A DNA stretch of 64,000 bases from contig DEAE01000032.1 of assembly GCA_002347025.1 (NCBI GenBank), positions 112,504 through 176,503 of the forward strand, given 5' to 3'. The position numbers were made by a program, and so were the translations under genes. Of the stretch, positions 56,465-64,000 are shown piece after piece (position 1 is the stretch's first letter; each line of letters begins with the position of its first letter). The notes beneath the pieces are model-generated. The model ran no database searches, was not told the origin of the DNA, and worked only from the letters and a program-made list of their open reading frames with translations. This DNA is from Acidobacteria bacterium UBA2990 (lineage in GTDB: Bacteria > Acidobacteriota > Vicinamibacteria > Vicinamibacterales > UBA8438).

Positions 56465-58651
56465 ATGAGAATTAGACTTGACCTTTTCGGTGTACGCACT
56501 TGGGCGTCATGCCTCGGCATGACGGCGCTGGCGATGGTATTGACGATTCATCCGGCGTCCGCACAACGCCTGACTGGAACCGAGAACGGCGAGTGGCGTT
56601 ACCTTGGCGGTGACGTCGGACATACCCGATCCTCCCCCCTCGACCAAATCAACGGCGGCAATTTCTCGGATCTTGAAGTGGCCTGGATCTGGCGTGGCGA
56701 TAACTTTGGACCTAACATCGACTACTTCAACCGGTCCACGCCAATTTACGTCAATGGCGTCCTATACACCGTAGCCACACCACGGCGGCAGGTGATAGCA
56801 ATTGATCCGGCCACAGGCGAAACGCTCTGGACCTTTCGCGAACCGCAGACAATCAGGCACCTGCGCTCACCTAGGCAGGCCTACGGTAAGGGTGTCGCCT
56901 ATGCCGAGGTGGACGGTCGTGGGGTGATCTACGTTACGAGTCCTGCCTTCTTTCTCTGGGCACTCGACGCCGAAACGGGACGACCGCTTGAGAACTGGGG
57001 GACTCCGGTGCCGTTGGAGGGCTTTCCCAGCTCGGGCGGGCTCGATCTCATACCACCTCTAGTGTCAGATTGGGGACGCTGGCAGGACCGGAGCGCGAGC
57101 TATGATGCCAACTACGGGATCCCAAGGGAACTTGGTATGGTGACGGCCTCTGCGCCGCCCATTGTAGTGAACGGGGTGGTCGTCGTGCTTGTCGGTCATC
57201 AACCAAGTTACGGTCAGACCCGGATCGAAAATGTCCCTGGTGACATCATGGGGTTCGACGCTGCTACGGGAGCGTTTCTTTGGAAGTTCCACACCATACC
57301 TCGCCCCGGTGAGTTCGGCCACGAGACTTGGCACAACGATGCCTGGCAGTGGTCCGGGGATATGTCATCGTGGGCACCCGCGTCTGCCGATCCGGAGCTA
57401 GGGCTCGTGTATATCGTGACGAACGCTTCAACGATTCAGGCCTACGCTGGCCATCGACCGGGCGACAATCTCTTTGGAGGTTGTGTCCTGGCGTTGGACG
57501 TTCGCACTGGTGAGCGCCGGTGGCACTTCCAGATTCACCGCAGTGATCAATGGAACTACGACCTTCCGACCGCACCTATTTTGATGGACCTGACGGTCGA
57601 TGGAGAAGAGATCCCAGCACTGATCCAGAACACGAAACAGGGGTTGATCTTTGCCTTCAACCGAGAAACCGGCGAACCCATATGGCCTATTGAGGAGCGT
57701 GGTGTTATCCAGACCGAGGTCCCCGGTAACTACACCGCAGCAATGCAGTCATATCCGACCAAGCCCGAACCGGTGGATCCCATCGTTTGGGACGGGTTGA
57801 CCGATGAGTTCGTTATCGACTACACCCCCGAGCTTAAGCAGCAAGCACTCGAGATCCTGGGGCACTACCGTATCGCCGGCCTCTACGTCCCGGCGCTGCC
57901 GGAAAACCATAACAACACCTTTTACAACAACGTCGGTTGCCTTGGGGGCGGCAACGTCATTCCCCACCCTCCGGTAGCCGACCCGAGCACCGGATTGTTT
58001 TTCGCCTCGCACCGGCGAAGTTGCGGAGCTCCCTCGTTCATGCGAGCCACGGGGGGCGTGGACGAAGACAATCCTAATTACGCTGCGCCTGGCGCCGGAG
58101 GTGCGACCCCCAACAGTACGCCGACCACCGGCACGACCGTGTCGGCGTGGCTACCGGGTGGCTTCCGGCGTCCAACCGACGATCAGGAGCCGTTCGTTTC
58201 AGTCACTGGCCTACCCACTATCGATGGCCTTCGACTTTACAAGCCCATGGACAACCAGCTCTCCGCTTTCCAGATGAATAGCGGCGAGCGGTCCTGGTCA
58301 TTGCCTGTGGGAGAAACCGCTCAGGTTATCAGAGAGAACCCTCGCCTCGCGGGCGTGGAAATTCCGAATGCTGGCGGTGCGGGTTGGTCGATTCAGATGG
58401 TAACGGGCGATCTCCTCGTGCAAACTCGTGCGCTCAGCGAGGGGACTCGTCAAATCGTCCCAGACGCCCCGCTTGAGCTCCATGGACGAGACAAATTGAC
58501 CGGCGAGATTCTTGGGACTGTCGAGCTTCCGGCACCAGGTCAGTATGGGATGATGACCTATATGCATCAAAGGAAGCAGTACATCGTGGTCCAGATCGGT
58601 AGCATCCAAACAGGGTTTCCCGGATCACTTGTGGCCCTAACGCTGCCATAA
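56465..58651 (+). CDS. PQQ-dependent dehydrogenase (quinoprotein)
   Basis: The 728-residue protein has a signal peptide (about 34 residues) and begins its propeller with GEWRYLGGDVGHTRSSPLDQI and AWIWRGDNFGPNIDYFN. Docking motifs and active-site loops follow (PATGETLWTFREPQT, GHETWHNDAWQWSGDMSSW, IHRSDQWNYDLPTAPILM, NTKQGLIFAFNRETGEPIW). An insertion near residues 480-560 (NNVGCLGGGNVIPHPP, GATPNSTPTTGTTVSAW) makes it longer than the 41.7 kb enzyme. No heme motif. It oxidises an alcohol or sugar in the periplasm; the substrate is open. Confidence 0.9.
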   Translation: MRIRLDLFGVRTWASCLGMTALAMVLTIHPASAQRLTGTENGEWRYLGGDVGHTRSSPLDQINGGNFSDLEVAWIWRGDNFGPNIDYFNRSTPIYVNGVLYTVATPRRQVIAIDPATGETLWTFREPQTIRHLRSPRQAYGKGVAYAEVDGRGVIYVTSPAFFLWALDAETGRPLENWGTPVPLEGFPSSGGLDLIPPLVSDWGRWQDRSASYDANYGIPRELGMVTASAPPIVVNGVVVVLVGHQPSYGQTRIENVPGDIMGFDAATGAFLWKFHTIPRPGEFGHETWHNDAWQWSGDMSSWAPASADPELGLVYIVTNASTIQAYAGHRPGDNLFGGCVLALDVRTGERRWHFQIHRSDQWNYDLPTAPILMDLTVDGEEIPALIQNTKQGLIFAFNRETGEPIWPIEERGVIQTEVPGNYTAAMQSYPTKPEPVDPIVWDGLTDEFVIDYTPELKQQALEILGHYRIAGLYVPALPENHNNTFYNNVGCLGGGNVIPHPPVADPSTGLFFASHRRSCGAPSFMRATGGVDEDNPNYAAPGAGGATPNSTPTTGTTVSAWLPGGFRRPTDDQEPFVSVTGLPTIDGLRLYKPMDNQLSAFQMNSGERSWSLPVGETAQVIRENPRLAGVEIPNAGGAGWSIQMVTGDLLVQTRALSEGTRQIVPDAPLELHGRDKLTGEILGTVELPAPGQYGMMTYMHQRKQYIVVQIGSIQTGFPGSLVALTLP

Positions 58652-59046
58652 ATTGGTCCAGTTAACCGTTGGACGGGGAAACTAGAGTTACGCGTAATCT
58701 GCCGTTGTTTGTTTCAGTCTGCCCCCCCAAGGGTCAGGCCGATCAGTCGAATACAGACGTCGGACTCGCCGAGACCATCAGCCAACATGTTGACATGATG
58801 CCATCGGTACAAACCATAAGGCAGGCAAGTGGGGGGACATGTGACGGCAGTTCCGTGCTACGATGGAAGGGAATCGCGAGCAGGCTTTCCCATCCAGAAG
58901 CCCCGCTCAGAGCAGCGGGTATCATCCGGGCATCCCCCGATTTTCCCTCCTCACAGATTCTTCTAACGATCGCCAGGGAAGGTGGTCGATCCTTACCAAA
59001 TTGCGAGCCACGTTGGGTGAACGTGGCGTCAGGAGCACGACGACAG
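58652..59046. other. Intergenic region before DEAD-box gene
   Basis: An open frame links 58669 with the helicase, but this stretch has no homologous character and lies before the helicase Shine-Dalgarno. I treat it as non-coding; a promoter is expected here. Confidence 0.55.
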
Positions 59047-60321
59047 ATGATGTTCGACGAACTGGGCTTGCGCCCGGAACTTATCCGCGCGGTGAGCGAC
59101 GCGGGCTATTCGACACCAACTCCTATCCAGGCCCGCGCGATTCCGGTCGCCCTCGACAGGAAGGACCTCATTGCCTGTGCCCAAACCGGGACGGGGAAGA
59201 CAGCTGCTTTCCTGTTGCCGGTCCTACAGCGCCTTGCCGCTGGCGAGCGTTCGCGCCACCCGCGGGCACTTATCGTGAGTCCAACCCGTGAGCTGGCGGC
59301 GCAGATCGGAGAGATGGCTCTGTTGTACGGTGGGCATCTACGAGTCCGGAGCACCGTTATCTTTGGCGGCGTGGGTATGGAACCACAGACCCGCCGGCTC
59401 CGTCGAGGTCTTGACTTGCTGATAGCGACTCCTGGCCGGTTACTCGACCACCTCGGACGTAAACAGGTCTACCTAGGGAACGTCGAGGTTGTGGTCCTCG
59501 ACGAAGCGGATCGGATGCTCGATATGGGCTTTCTGCCGGATATACGTCGAGTGCTCGCTGTGCTACCAGTCACCCGACAGAACCTCTTCTTCTCGGCCAC
59601 TATGCCTGGCGAGATCGAAGAGCTTATCCGACGCACTGCCAACGATCCGACGACTGTAGAGGTAACCCCCCGTGCGACCCCGGTTAGTGCCATCCAGCAG
59701 GTGGTTCATCCGGTGGCGATGACTCGCAAGAAGGACTTGCTTGCGTCGCTGCTCAAGCGGTCAGACGTGGGCCAGGCTCTGGTGTTTACCCGCACCAAGG
59801 CGAGAGCCAACCAACTCGTGCGTCGTCTCGAACACTCGGGACGTCGCGTGGCTGCGATTCACGGAAACAAGAGTCAGAGTGCCAGGACGCGTGCGCTGGA
59901 CGGTTTCCGCAGCGGGCGGATAGATACGCTCATTGCGACCGACATCGCGGCCCGCGGTATCGATGTCGACGGCATTAGTCACGTGGTGAACTTTGATTTG
60001 CCCAATGTTCCAGAGGACTACGTGCATCGGATCGGGCGGACCGCCAGAGCGGGTTCGAGTGGCAGCGCGATTTCACTGGCGGCTCCCGAAGAGCGTGCCC
60101 AGCTGGCTGCCATCGAGCGTTTGGTGGGGAAAGCGATTCCGAGCCAGACGCTCGCCGGATTCGAGGTCGGCCCTAGCGTGGCTGGTGAGTCTGGGAAACC
60201 GGCACGACGCCGGCAGGGGGCCCAACGTCGATATCCGGGGATGGGCTCGGCGAGACCGGTGGCCGCCGATGGAGCCGTCAAGCGGCGCCCCAGGCGGCGT
60301 CGACGGCAACCGGCGGCCTGA
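59047..60321 (+). CDS. DEAD-box RNA helicase (RhlE-like)
   Basis: Starting at ATG 59047 or 59050 (AGGAG at 59031-59035), the protein has about 424 residues. It has the full motif set: Q motif (FDELGLRPELIRAV, PTPIQ), I AQTGTGKT, Ia PTRELAAQ, Ib TPGRL, II DEAD, III SAT, and VI HRIGRTARAG. A basic C-terminal tail rich in Arg (KRRPRRRRRQ) follows, typical of RhlE/CsdA-type enzymes that rework ribosomal or mRNA structure. It sits alone, downstream of the quinoprotein gene. Confidence 0.94.
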   Translation: MMFDELGLRPELIRAVSDAGYSTPTPIQARAIPVALDRKDLIACAQTGTGKTAAFLLPVLQRLAAGERSRHPRALIVSPTRELAAQIGEMALLYGGHLRVRSTVIFGGVGMEPQTRRLRRGLDLLIATPGRLLDHLGRKQVYLGNVEVVVLDEADRMLDMGFLPDIRRVLAVLPVTRQNLFFSATMPGEIEELIRRTANDPTTVEVTPRATPVSAIQQVVHPVAMTRKKDLLASLLKRSDVGQALVFTRTKARANQLVRRLEHSGRRVAAIHGNKSQSARTRALDGFRSGRIDTLIATDIAARGIDVDGISHVVNFDLPNVPEDYVHRIGRTARAGSSGSAISLAAPEERAQLAAIERLVGKAIPSQTLAGFEVGPSVAGESGKPARRRQGAQRRYPGMGSARPVAADGAVKRRPRRRRRQPAA

Positions 60322-60684
60322 CCGTTCAAGCTGCTGGTTGTGCCTTGCAGTCTCACCACGGCGTGATCTCCTGGGCCGGGCTGACGAAGTTGACGGGGCT
60401 CACCCTCGAGGACAAACCACTGAATTTCTTATCGGTTCGCTGGTGCGACAACTGGAAGCCGGCGAAGAGGCCCCGACCACTGGCCGAAAGCCGGACCCTC
60501 TTGACTCGTTTAGGTGGGGGCGAACGACCAGCGCTCACTGGACGGCTTCGAAGTTCAAACGAAGATGGCATAATTGGGGGGCGCTCATATCCAGAGGCGA
60601 CGAGTCAGCCTGCCTCGATGCCTGTTCCGGATATTAACGCCTCTACGATCGGGTAGGTATTTCTCATTCACGCCGGAGGACAAC
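60322..60684. other. Intergenic region after helicase
   Basis: This 363-base stretch has a plus-strand frame overlapping the helicase end (59993-60637) and other short frames, none with protein-like conservation. GGAGGA lies just before the next ATG. Nothing else is recognisable. Confidence 0.45.
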
Positions 60685-60975
60685 ATGAAGTTCCTAATCA
60701 CGTATTCTAGTACCCCCAGCGTCAGGGAAGAAGGCTACAAAGCCTTCGCTCAAATGTCTGACGCGGACGATGCTGCTGATCACCCGGGCGTGACCATCAT
60801 CGGTCGATGGCACAATGTTGGCCAGGGCTCTGGCCTCGCAATTTGCGAAAGTAGTGATGCGGCAGCGGTGCACGCGTGGGCATTCAACTGGAACAAACTC
60901 CTGGACGTTGATGTCGTCCCAGTGCTCGACGATGACGAGTGCAGAGCTCTGGTCAGGGCAAAACTAGGGCTCTAG
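60685..60975 (+). CDS. DUF3303-like small protein
   Basis: The ATG at 60685 follows CGGAGGA; the 96-residue protein begins MKFLITYSSTPSVREEGYKA and continues GVTIIGRWHNVGQGSGLAI. This is the dimeric ferredoxin-like (DUF3303-type) pattern of two short beta-alpha-beta units ending VRAKLGL. The function of this family is unknown; related folds bind small ligands or act as stress-induced monooxygenase-like proteins. The longer frame from 60574 adds residues before the Shine-Dalgarno. Confidence 0.75.
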   Translation: MKFLITYSSTPSVREEGYKAFAQMSDADDAADHPGVTIIGRWHNVGQGSGLAICESSDAAAVHAWAFNWNKLLDVDVVPVLDDDECRALVRAKLGL

Positions 60976-61108
60976 TAAAACGCCTATCTATAAATTCGAC
61001 TGACCGCGGTAAATGTGACAGTGGAGGGGGACCAGGTGAGGCTCCGCTTTTCCCCCCAACGCTACCTCGCTGCGGACACCACCAAGCGGTTTGGTTGAGG
61101 CCGCCTGC

Positions 61109-61417
61109 GCCGAACTGGAAGAGAGCGAGAAACGCTTGCGGCATGGCTTTCACTTGATTGTCGCCGCTCGGCGTGCTCCACGCGAGATAGGGAAGGCCGT
61201 TTTTCAGCGCCAATGCTGGATTAGTCGTGTGGCGCCTCCGGTTTTCCCCAATCAGCACGTTGACGTCATCCGTGTCGAGATTGAAGTATGGCATCCGGTT
61301 ATTGAGCACGAAGCCAAGTCCCTCGACGACCATGCCGCTTCCGAATCCGCCATTGATGCTGCGGGTCAGTAACACGAGGTTGTCAAATCGATCTGCGATC
61401 GAGAACGATGAGGTCTC
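61109..61417 (-). pseudogene. ggt: Gamma-glutamyltransferase small-subunit remnant
   Basis: In the minus frame covering 60953-61579, residues 55-157 read ETSSFSIADRFDNLVLLTRS, INGGFGSGMVVEGLGFVLNN, RRRHTTNPALALKNG and AWSTPSGDNQVKAMPQAFL, the order seen at the start of the GGT small subunit. The Thr in ETSSFSIAD matches the position of the autocatalytic nucleophile (TTH.SVVD in E. coli). The large subunit is absent upstream, where a D-threonine aldolase-like gene starts 34 bases away, and the similarity ends near 61109. The flanking parts of the frame look random, so it is a gene fragment, not a working protein. Confidence 0.78.
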
Positions 61418-61450
61418 GAAGTTCCACAGGTTTCTTGGTTTAATACTGGT

Positions 61451-62575
61451 GTGCACCTGCGTGATCTTCCGACACCGTCGGTCCTTGTCGACCGAACCCG
61501 TCTGTTTAGCAACATCAATAGAATGCAGGCGGCCGCCTCGGCCGCGGGCTTCCGCCTGCGGCCTCATGCCAAGACGCACAAAAGCCCCAGGATCGCCCGG
61601 TGGCAGCTGGACGCTGGTGCGGTTGGTATAACAGTCGCGAAGGTGGCGGAGGCGGAGGTCTTCGCTGAAGCCGGAGTTGACGATATCCGCCTCGCGTATC
61701 CGGTGCCAACCGCTACCGCCTCGAGGGTCGTTGACCTGATGGAGCGGGTGCGTCTCTCACTGTGCGTCGATCACCTTGGTGTCGCCATGCGCTGGTCGGA
61801 AGTGATGGTGAACGCCGCGCGCAACCTCGACGTCCTTATCAAGGTCGACGTCGGTTACCACCGCTGCGGCATCGACCCCGGTCGGTCAGACGCGGTCGAG
61901 TTTGTCTCGAGAGTGGCAGCTCTCCCCGGCCTTCGGTTCCTTGGAGTGCTGAGTCACGCGGGTCAGAGTTATATGGCGAGCTCTGACGAGGACTTGATCC
62001 GAATCGCGCGCGAGGAGGCGGCAACCCTGCGGGCGCTGGTGTCCGCGGTCCGCACCAGCGGCGTGCCGGTGAAGGAGGTTAGTGTGGGGAGCACCCCGAC
62101 GGCTAGCTGTTCGTTTCTAGAGGCGGGGTTGACCGAGGCCCGTCCAGGCAACTACGTGTTCTTCGATCTGACTCAGGTCAACCTCGGGTCGGCAAGTCTG
62201 CTGGATTGCGCCCTGACCGTGCTCGCGACCGTGGTCAGCACGCCTTCTGCCGACCGTCTGGTTTTGGATGCCGGAAGTAAGACACTGAGTTCCGATGATG
62301 CCAGAGGACCAGGAGTTCGGCGCGGATTTGGCACCGTCTGCCCGGACGTCTCTCGTCAGGTGTCCGACGACGCGCTCGTGATCGAAAGGCTCTCCGAAGA
62401 GCATGCGGTGGTGAGCAGGCTTCCTGGCGCGACTGCGCTCGAACCAGGCGACCGCGTACGCATCGTCCCGAATCACGCATGTGTCGTGGCCAACCTGACA
62501 GACACCCTTCGGTTGGTTGAGGGCGATGCCGTCATCGAAGACATCCCAGTTGCGGCACGGGGAAAGAATAGCTAG
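61451..62575 (+). CDS. D-threonine aldolase/D-serine dehydratase-like PLP enzyme
   Basis: The 374-residue fold III PLP enzyme has the alanine-racemase-like N-terminus DLPTPSVLVDRTRLFSNI and the PLP lysine Lys41 in RPHAKTHKSPRIA. Barrel segments include LDVLIKVDVGYHRCGIDPG and the C-terminal metal site PNHACVVANL (His342, Cys344), as in D-serine dehydratase and D-threonine aldolase. It acts on D-3-hydroxyamino acids, giving glycine plus aldehyde or pyruvate plus ammonia. The GTG at 61451 is the best start. It replaces what seems to have been the large-subunit half of the ggt remnant. Confidence 0.9.
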   Translation: MHLRDLPTPSVLVDRTRLFSNINRMQAAASAAGFRLRPHAKTHKSPRIARWQLDAGAVGITVAKVAEAEVFAEAGVDDIRLAYPVPTATASRVVDLMERVRLSLCVDHLGVAMRWSEVMVNAARNLDVLIKVDVGYHRCGIDPGRSDAVEFVSRVAALPGLRFLGVLSHAGQSYMASSDEDLIRIAREEAATLRALVSAVRTSGVPVKEVSVGSTPTASCSFLEAGLTEARPGNYVFFDLTQVNLGSASLLDCALTVLATVVSTPSADRLVLDAGSKTLSSDDARGPGVRRGFGTVCPDVSRQVSDDALVIERLSEEHAVVSRLPGATALEPGDRVRIVPNHACVVANLTDTLRLVEGDAVIEDIPVAARGKNS

Positions 62576-62841
62576 AGGTCTTCGCCGGTCGCGTCGGACT
62601 TCACCAATGTGCGGGAACTCTCGACCAGTCATTGAAGTCCTTCCCCCACTACCAAGAAAATCTAAGCGCAGACGTCCTGCGCTATCCCTGCGGGTAGGAG
62701 GTTCAATGTGTCTAGCGCGGGTGCGCGGCCTCCCACTCGCGGACCGTGTGCAGCGCCTCTCTCGACTGAAGCGTCAAATGGAAAATCCTCCAGGTCATGG
62801 GCACAAGGCATAAGTATGGGCTGTGCCATTGTTCGCATTGC

Positions 62842-64000
62842 CTAGAACAGGTACCCGAGGCCCGTATAGAGTGTTCGACCATCGATGAGGCGAAATGTTC
62901 GTTGACCACGGCTGTAGCCCACTCGGTCTTCGAGAGTATCGGTGAGGTTGAGGGCGTGGAACCAGAGATCGACGGCGCCGAAGTCGTGAGTTAACCGAAT
63001 ATTGAAACGCTCGCCGCGCCTGAACTTGCCGAGGCGGTCTGCCGTATTGTCGTCATTCGTGTAATAACCGCTGTATCCGTCGAGTTCGAATTCGAGGGAT
63101 GTGCGGTCAATCGGAAAAATCGCCGCGCGCATGTTGTAGTGGTGATTTGGCGATCGACTCAACTGGTTCCCGCTCAGGTCTTTCCCCGTGCGAGTGTTGA
63201 AGAAGGTGTTGAAGACATTGTGGGCGTAGGTATGGGTGAATCCCAATGAGAGGTGTTGATTGACCGGTAATTCCAGAACAGATTCCAGGCCACGCACCTG
63301 GACTTCGCCGGCGTTCGTGAGAAATAAGGTCTCGCGTCCGGAGGCAGTAATCAATTCTTCAGCGACCAGGTAGTTGTCGATGTTGGTATCGTAAAACGAG
63401 ACGTCATAACGGGCACGAGTTTCCGCCACATTGCCTCGGATACCCAGGTCGAAGCTTCGACCTTCTTCGGGTCTCAGGTCCGGATTGGCAAATCTGTCGA
63501 GATAGAGGTCGCCGATGTCCGGTGTCAGGAACCCTTCGGAATAACCACCCCAAATCTGGAAATTTTCCGTGAGCTGATAGGTCAGCCCAGCCTTCGGGTT
63601 GGCCTGATTGAAGCTGGTTCCTACATTGCCCGGGTCGAGGCGGTTCACCGCCGCGAGATTGACGTATTCTGCACGCATCCCCACGGTGATAGACAGATTG
63701 TCCGTTGGAGACATCGCATATTGGCCAAAGAGTGACGTGATGGAGACGGTGCCTAAAGACGAGGCGATGATCCCGGTGCGCTGCCGTGAGGTGTCGAGAC
63801 CAAAGCCGGTGAAGTCGGTGTCCCCATCGAATCTCTCGACCCCAAAGACGAGACGCGAACCGGTCGTCCCTAGGTCGTGCCCGTACATGACTTTCACGGT
63901 TTGGTCGGACAGGACGGTCGTGTTCGGACCTGCAAAGCGTGCAACGCCATCCGAGTCTTCGCCACGTCGGACAAACGACATCTCCAGTGTGCCGGTCGTG
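62842..64000 (-). CDS. TonB-dependent receptor, C-terminal barrel (N-terminus off window)
   Basis: The minus-strand frame is open from the right edge to the stop at 62842; an internal Met at 63981 is not the start, since the frame continues to 64000 without a stop. The 386 visible residues are barrel strands of a TonB-dependent receptor: SNPTVGMRAEYVNL-like, NPKAGLTYQLTENFQIWGGYSEGF and NPDLRPEEGRSFDLGIRGN. Also present are YDTNIDNYLVAEELI-type strand turns and the last strand TLYTGLGYLF ending in Phe, the signal for outer-membrane assembly. Plug and TonB box lie outside the window. The ligand is unknown. Confidence 0.9.
   Translation of the reverse strand, partial: TTGTLEMSFVRRGEDSDGVARFAGPNTTVLSDQTVKVMYGHDLGTTGSRLVFGVERFDGDTDFTGFGLDTSRQRTGIIASSLGTVSITSLFGQYAMSPTDNLSITVGMRAEYVNLAAVNRLDPGNVGTSFNQANPKAGLTYQLTENFQIWGGYSEGFLTPDIGDLYLDRFANPDLRPEEGRSFDLGIRGNVAETRARYDVSFYDTNIDNYLVAEELITASGRETLFLTNAGEVQVRGLESVLELPVNQHLSLGFTHTYAHNVFNTFFNTRTGKDLSGNQLSRSPNHHYNMRAAIFPIDRTSLEFELDGYSGYYTNDDNTADRLGKFRRGERFNIRLTHDFGAVDLWFHALNLTDTLEDRVGYSRGQRTFRLIDGRTLYTGLGYLF

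Noticed and set aside
58669..59046. N-terminal extension of the DEAD-box helicase from 58669
   Set aside because: The extra 126 residues lack helicase or other domain character and precede an AGGAG site and two ATGs at the normal family start.
59993..60637. A 214-residue plus-strand frame over the helicase end
   Set aside because: It overlaps the helicase C-terminus in another frame and has no recognisable motif.
60953..61579. A 208-residue intact hypothetical protein on the minus strand
   Set aside because: Only residues 55-157 resemble a protein (GGT); both flanks look random, so the frame is a remnant within chance open sequence.

Overview
The window reads as a chromosomal segment of a Gram-negative, aerobic, chemo-organotrophic bacterium. 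It has a TonB-dependent receptor, outer-membrane barrels, several periplasmic PQQ-type quinoproteins, secreted lipoprotein amidohydrolases, c-type cytochromes and two molybdenum enzymes. This gene mix (PQQ propellers, DUF4159, TolB-repeat/barrel fusions, CaiB transferases, a carboxypeptidase-regulatory/cytochrome fusion) resembles Acidobacteriota of the Vicinamibacteria type; that placement is inference from gene content only. I see no rRNA, tRNA, CRISPR array or insertion sequence.

Layout. 1-2.2 kb: end of a polytopic membrane protein and a DinB-like protein. 2.2-6.4 kb: a tight plus-strand cluster of a sodium:solute symporter, a B12-binding/radical SAM protein and an ATP-grasp ligase. The radical SAM gene appears to end in an in-frame UGA read as selenocysteine (tail C-U-A-E-P) followed by a SECIS-like hairpin, and it is the most notable item here. 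6.4-12 kb: YggX, a cytoplasmic molybdopterin oxidoreductase, a DUF3810 metalloprotease-like protein and metF. 12-14.3 kb: an OPT transporter overlapping a PqqD-like small protein. 14.5-20.5 kb: a minus-strand run of nadE, dut, a cytochrome c, a CaiB CoA-transferase, a sulfite-oxidase-fold molybdoenzyme and its cytochrome b. 20.6-31.7 kb: monomeric isocitrate dehydrogenase, a cyclase-family hydrolase, a 1005-residue protease-like/TolB/barrel fusion, a thiolase, a DASS transporter and a D-aminoacylase-like lipoprotein.

32-53 kb is mostly minus strand. It holds a heme-motif propeller protein, an amidase, PQQ propellers, a DUF4159 protein, an epoxide-hydrolase-like enzyme, two PQQ dehydrogenases, an NHL propeller, a DUF1295 protein, a split MaoC-type dehydratase pair, an AhpD-like protein and an amidohydrolase. 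In the middle, at 43.9-45.5 kb, a decayed metallophosphoesterase (PptH-like) sits directly before an intact Sfp-type phosphopantetheinyl transferase.

53-64 kb looks richer in C-ending codons and contains gene remains: the N-terminus of a PQQ dehydrogenase and a piece of gamma-glutamyltransferase small subunit. They lie between an alpha/beta hydrolase, an intact PQQ dehydrogenase, a DEAD-box helicase, a DUF3303-like protein, a D-threonine aldolase-like PLP enzyme and a TonB-dependent receptor cut by the window edge.

Together the genes suggest a scavenger of peptides, amides, alcohols and sugars that oxidises substrates in the periplasm through quinoproteins and cytochromes, and that carries a selenoprotein-dependent small-molecule or peptide-modification locus of unknown product.
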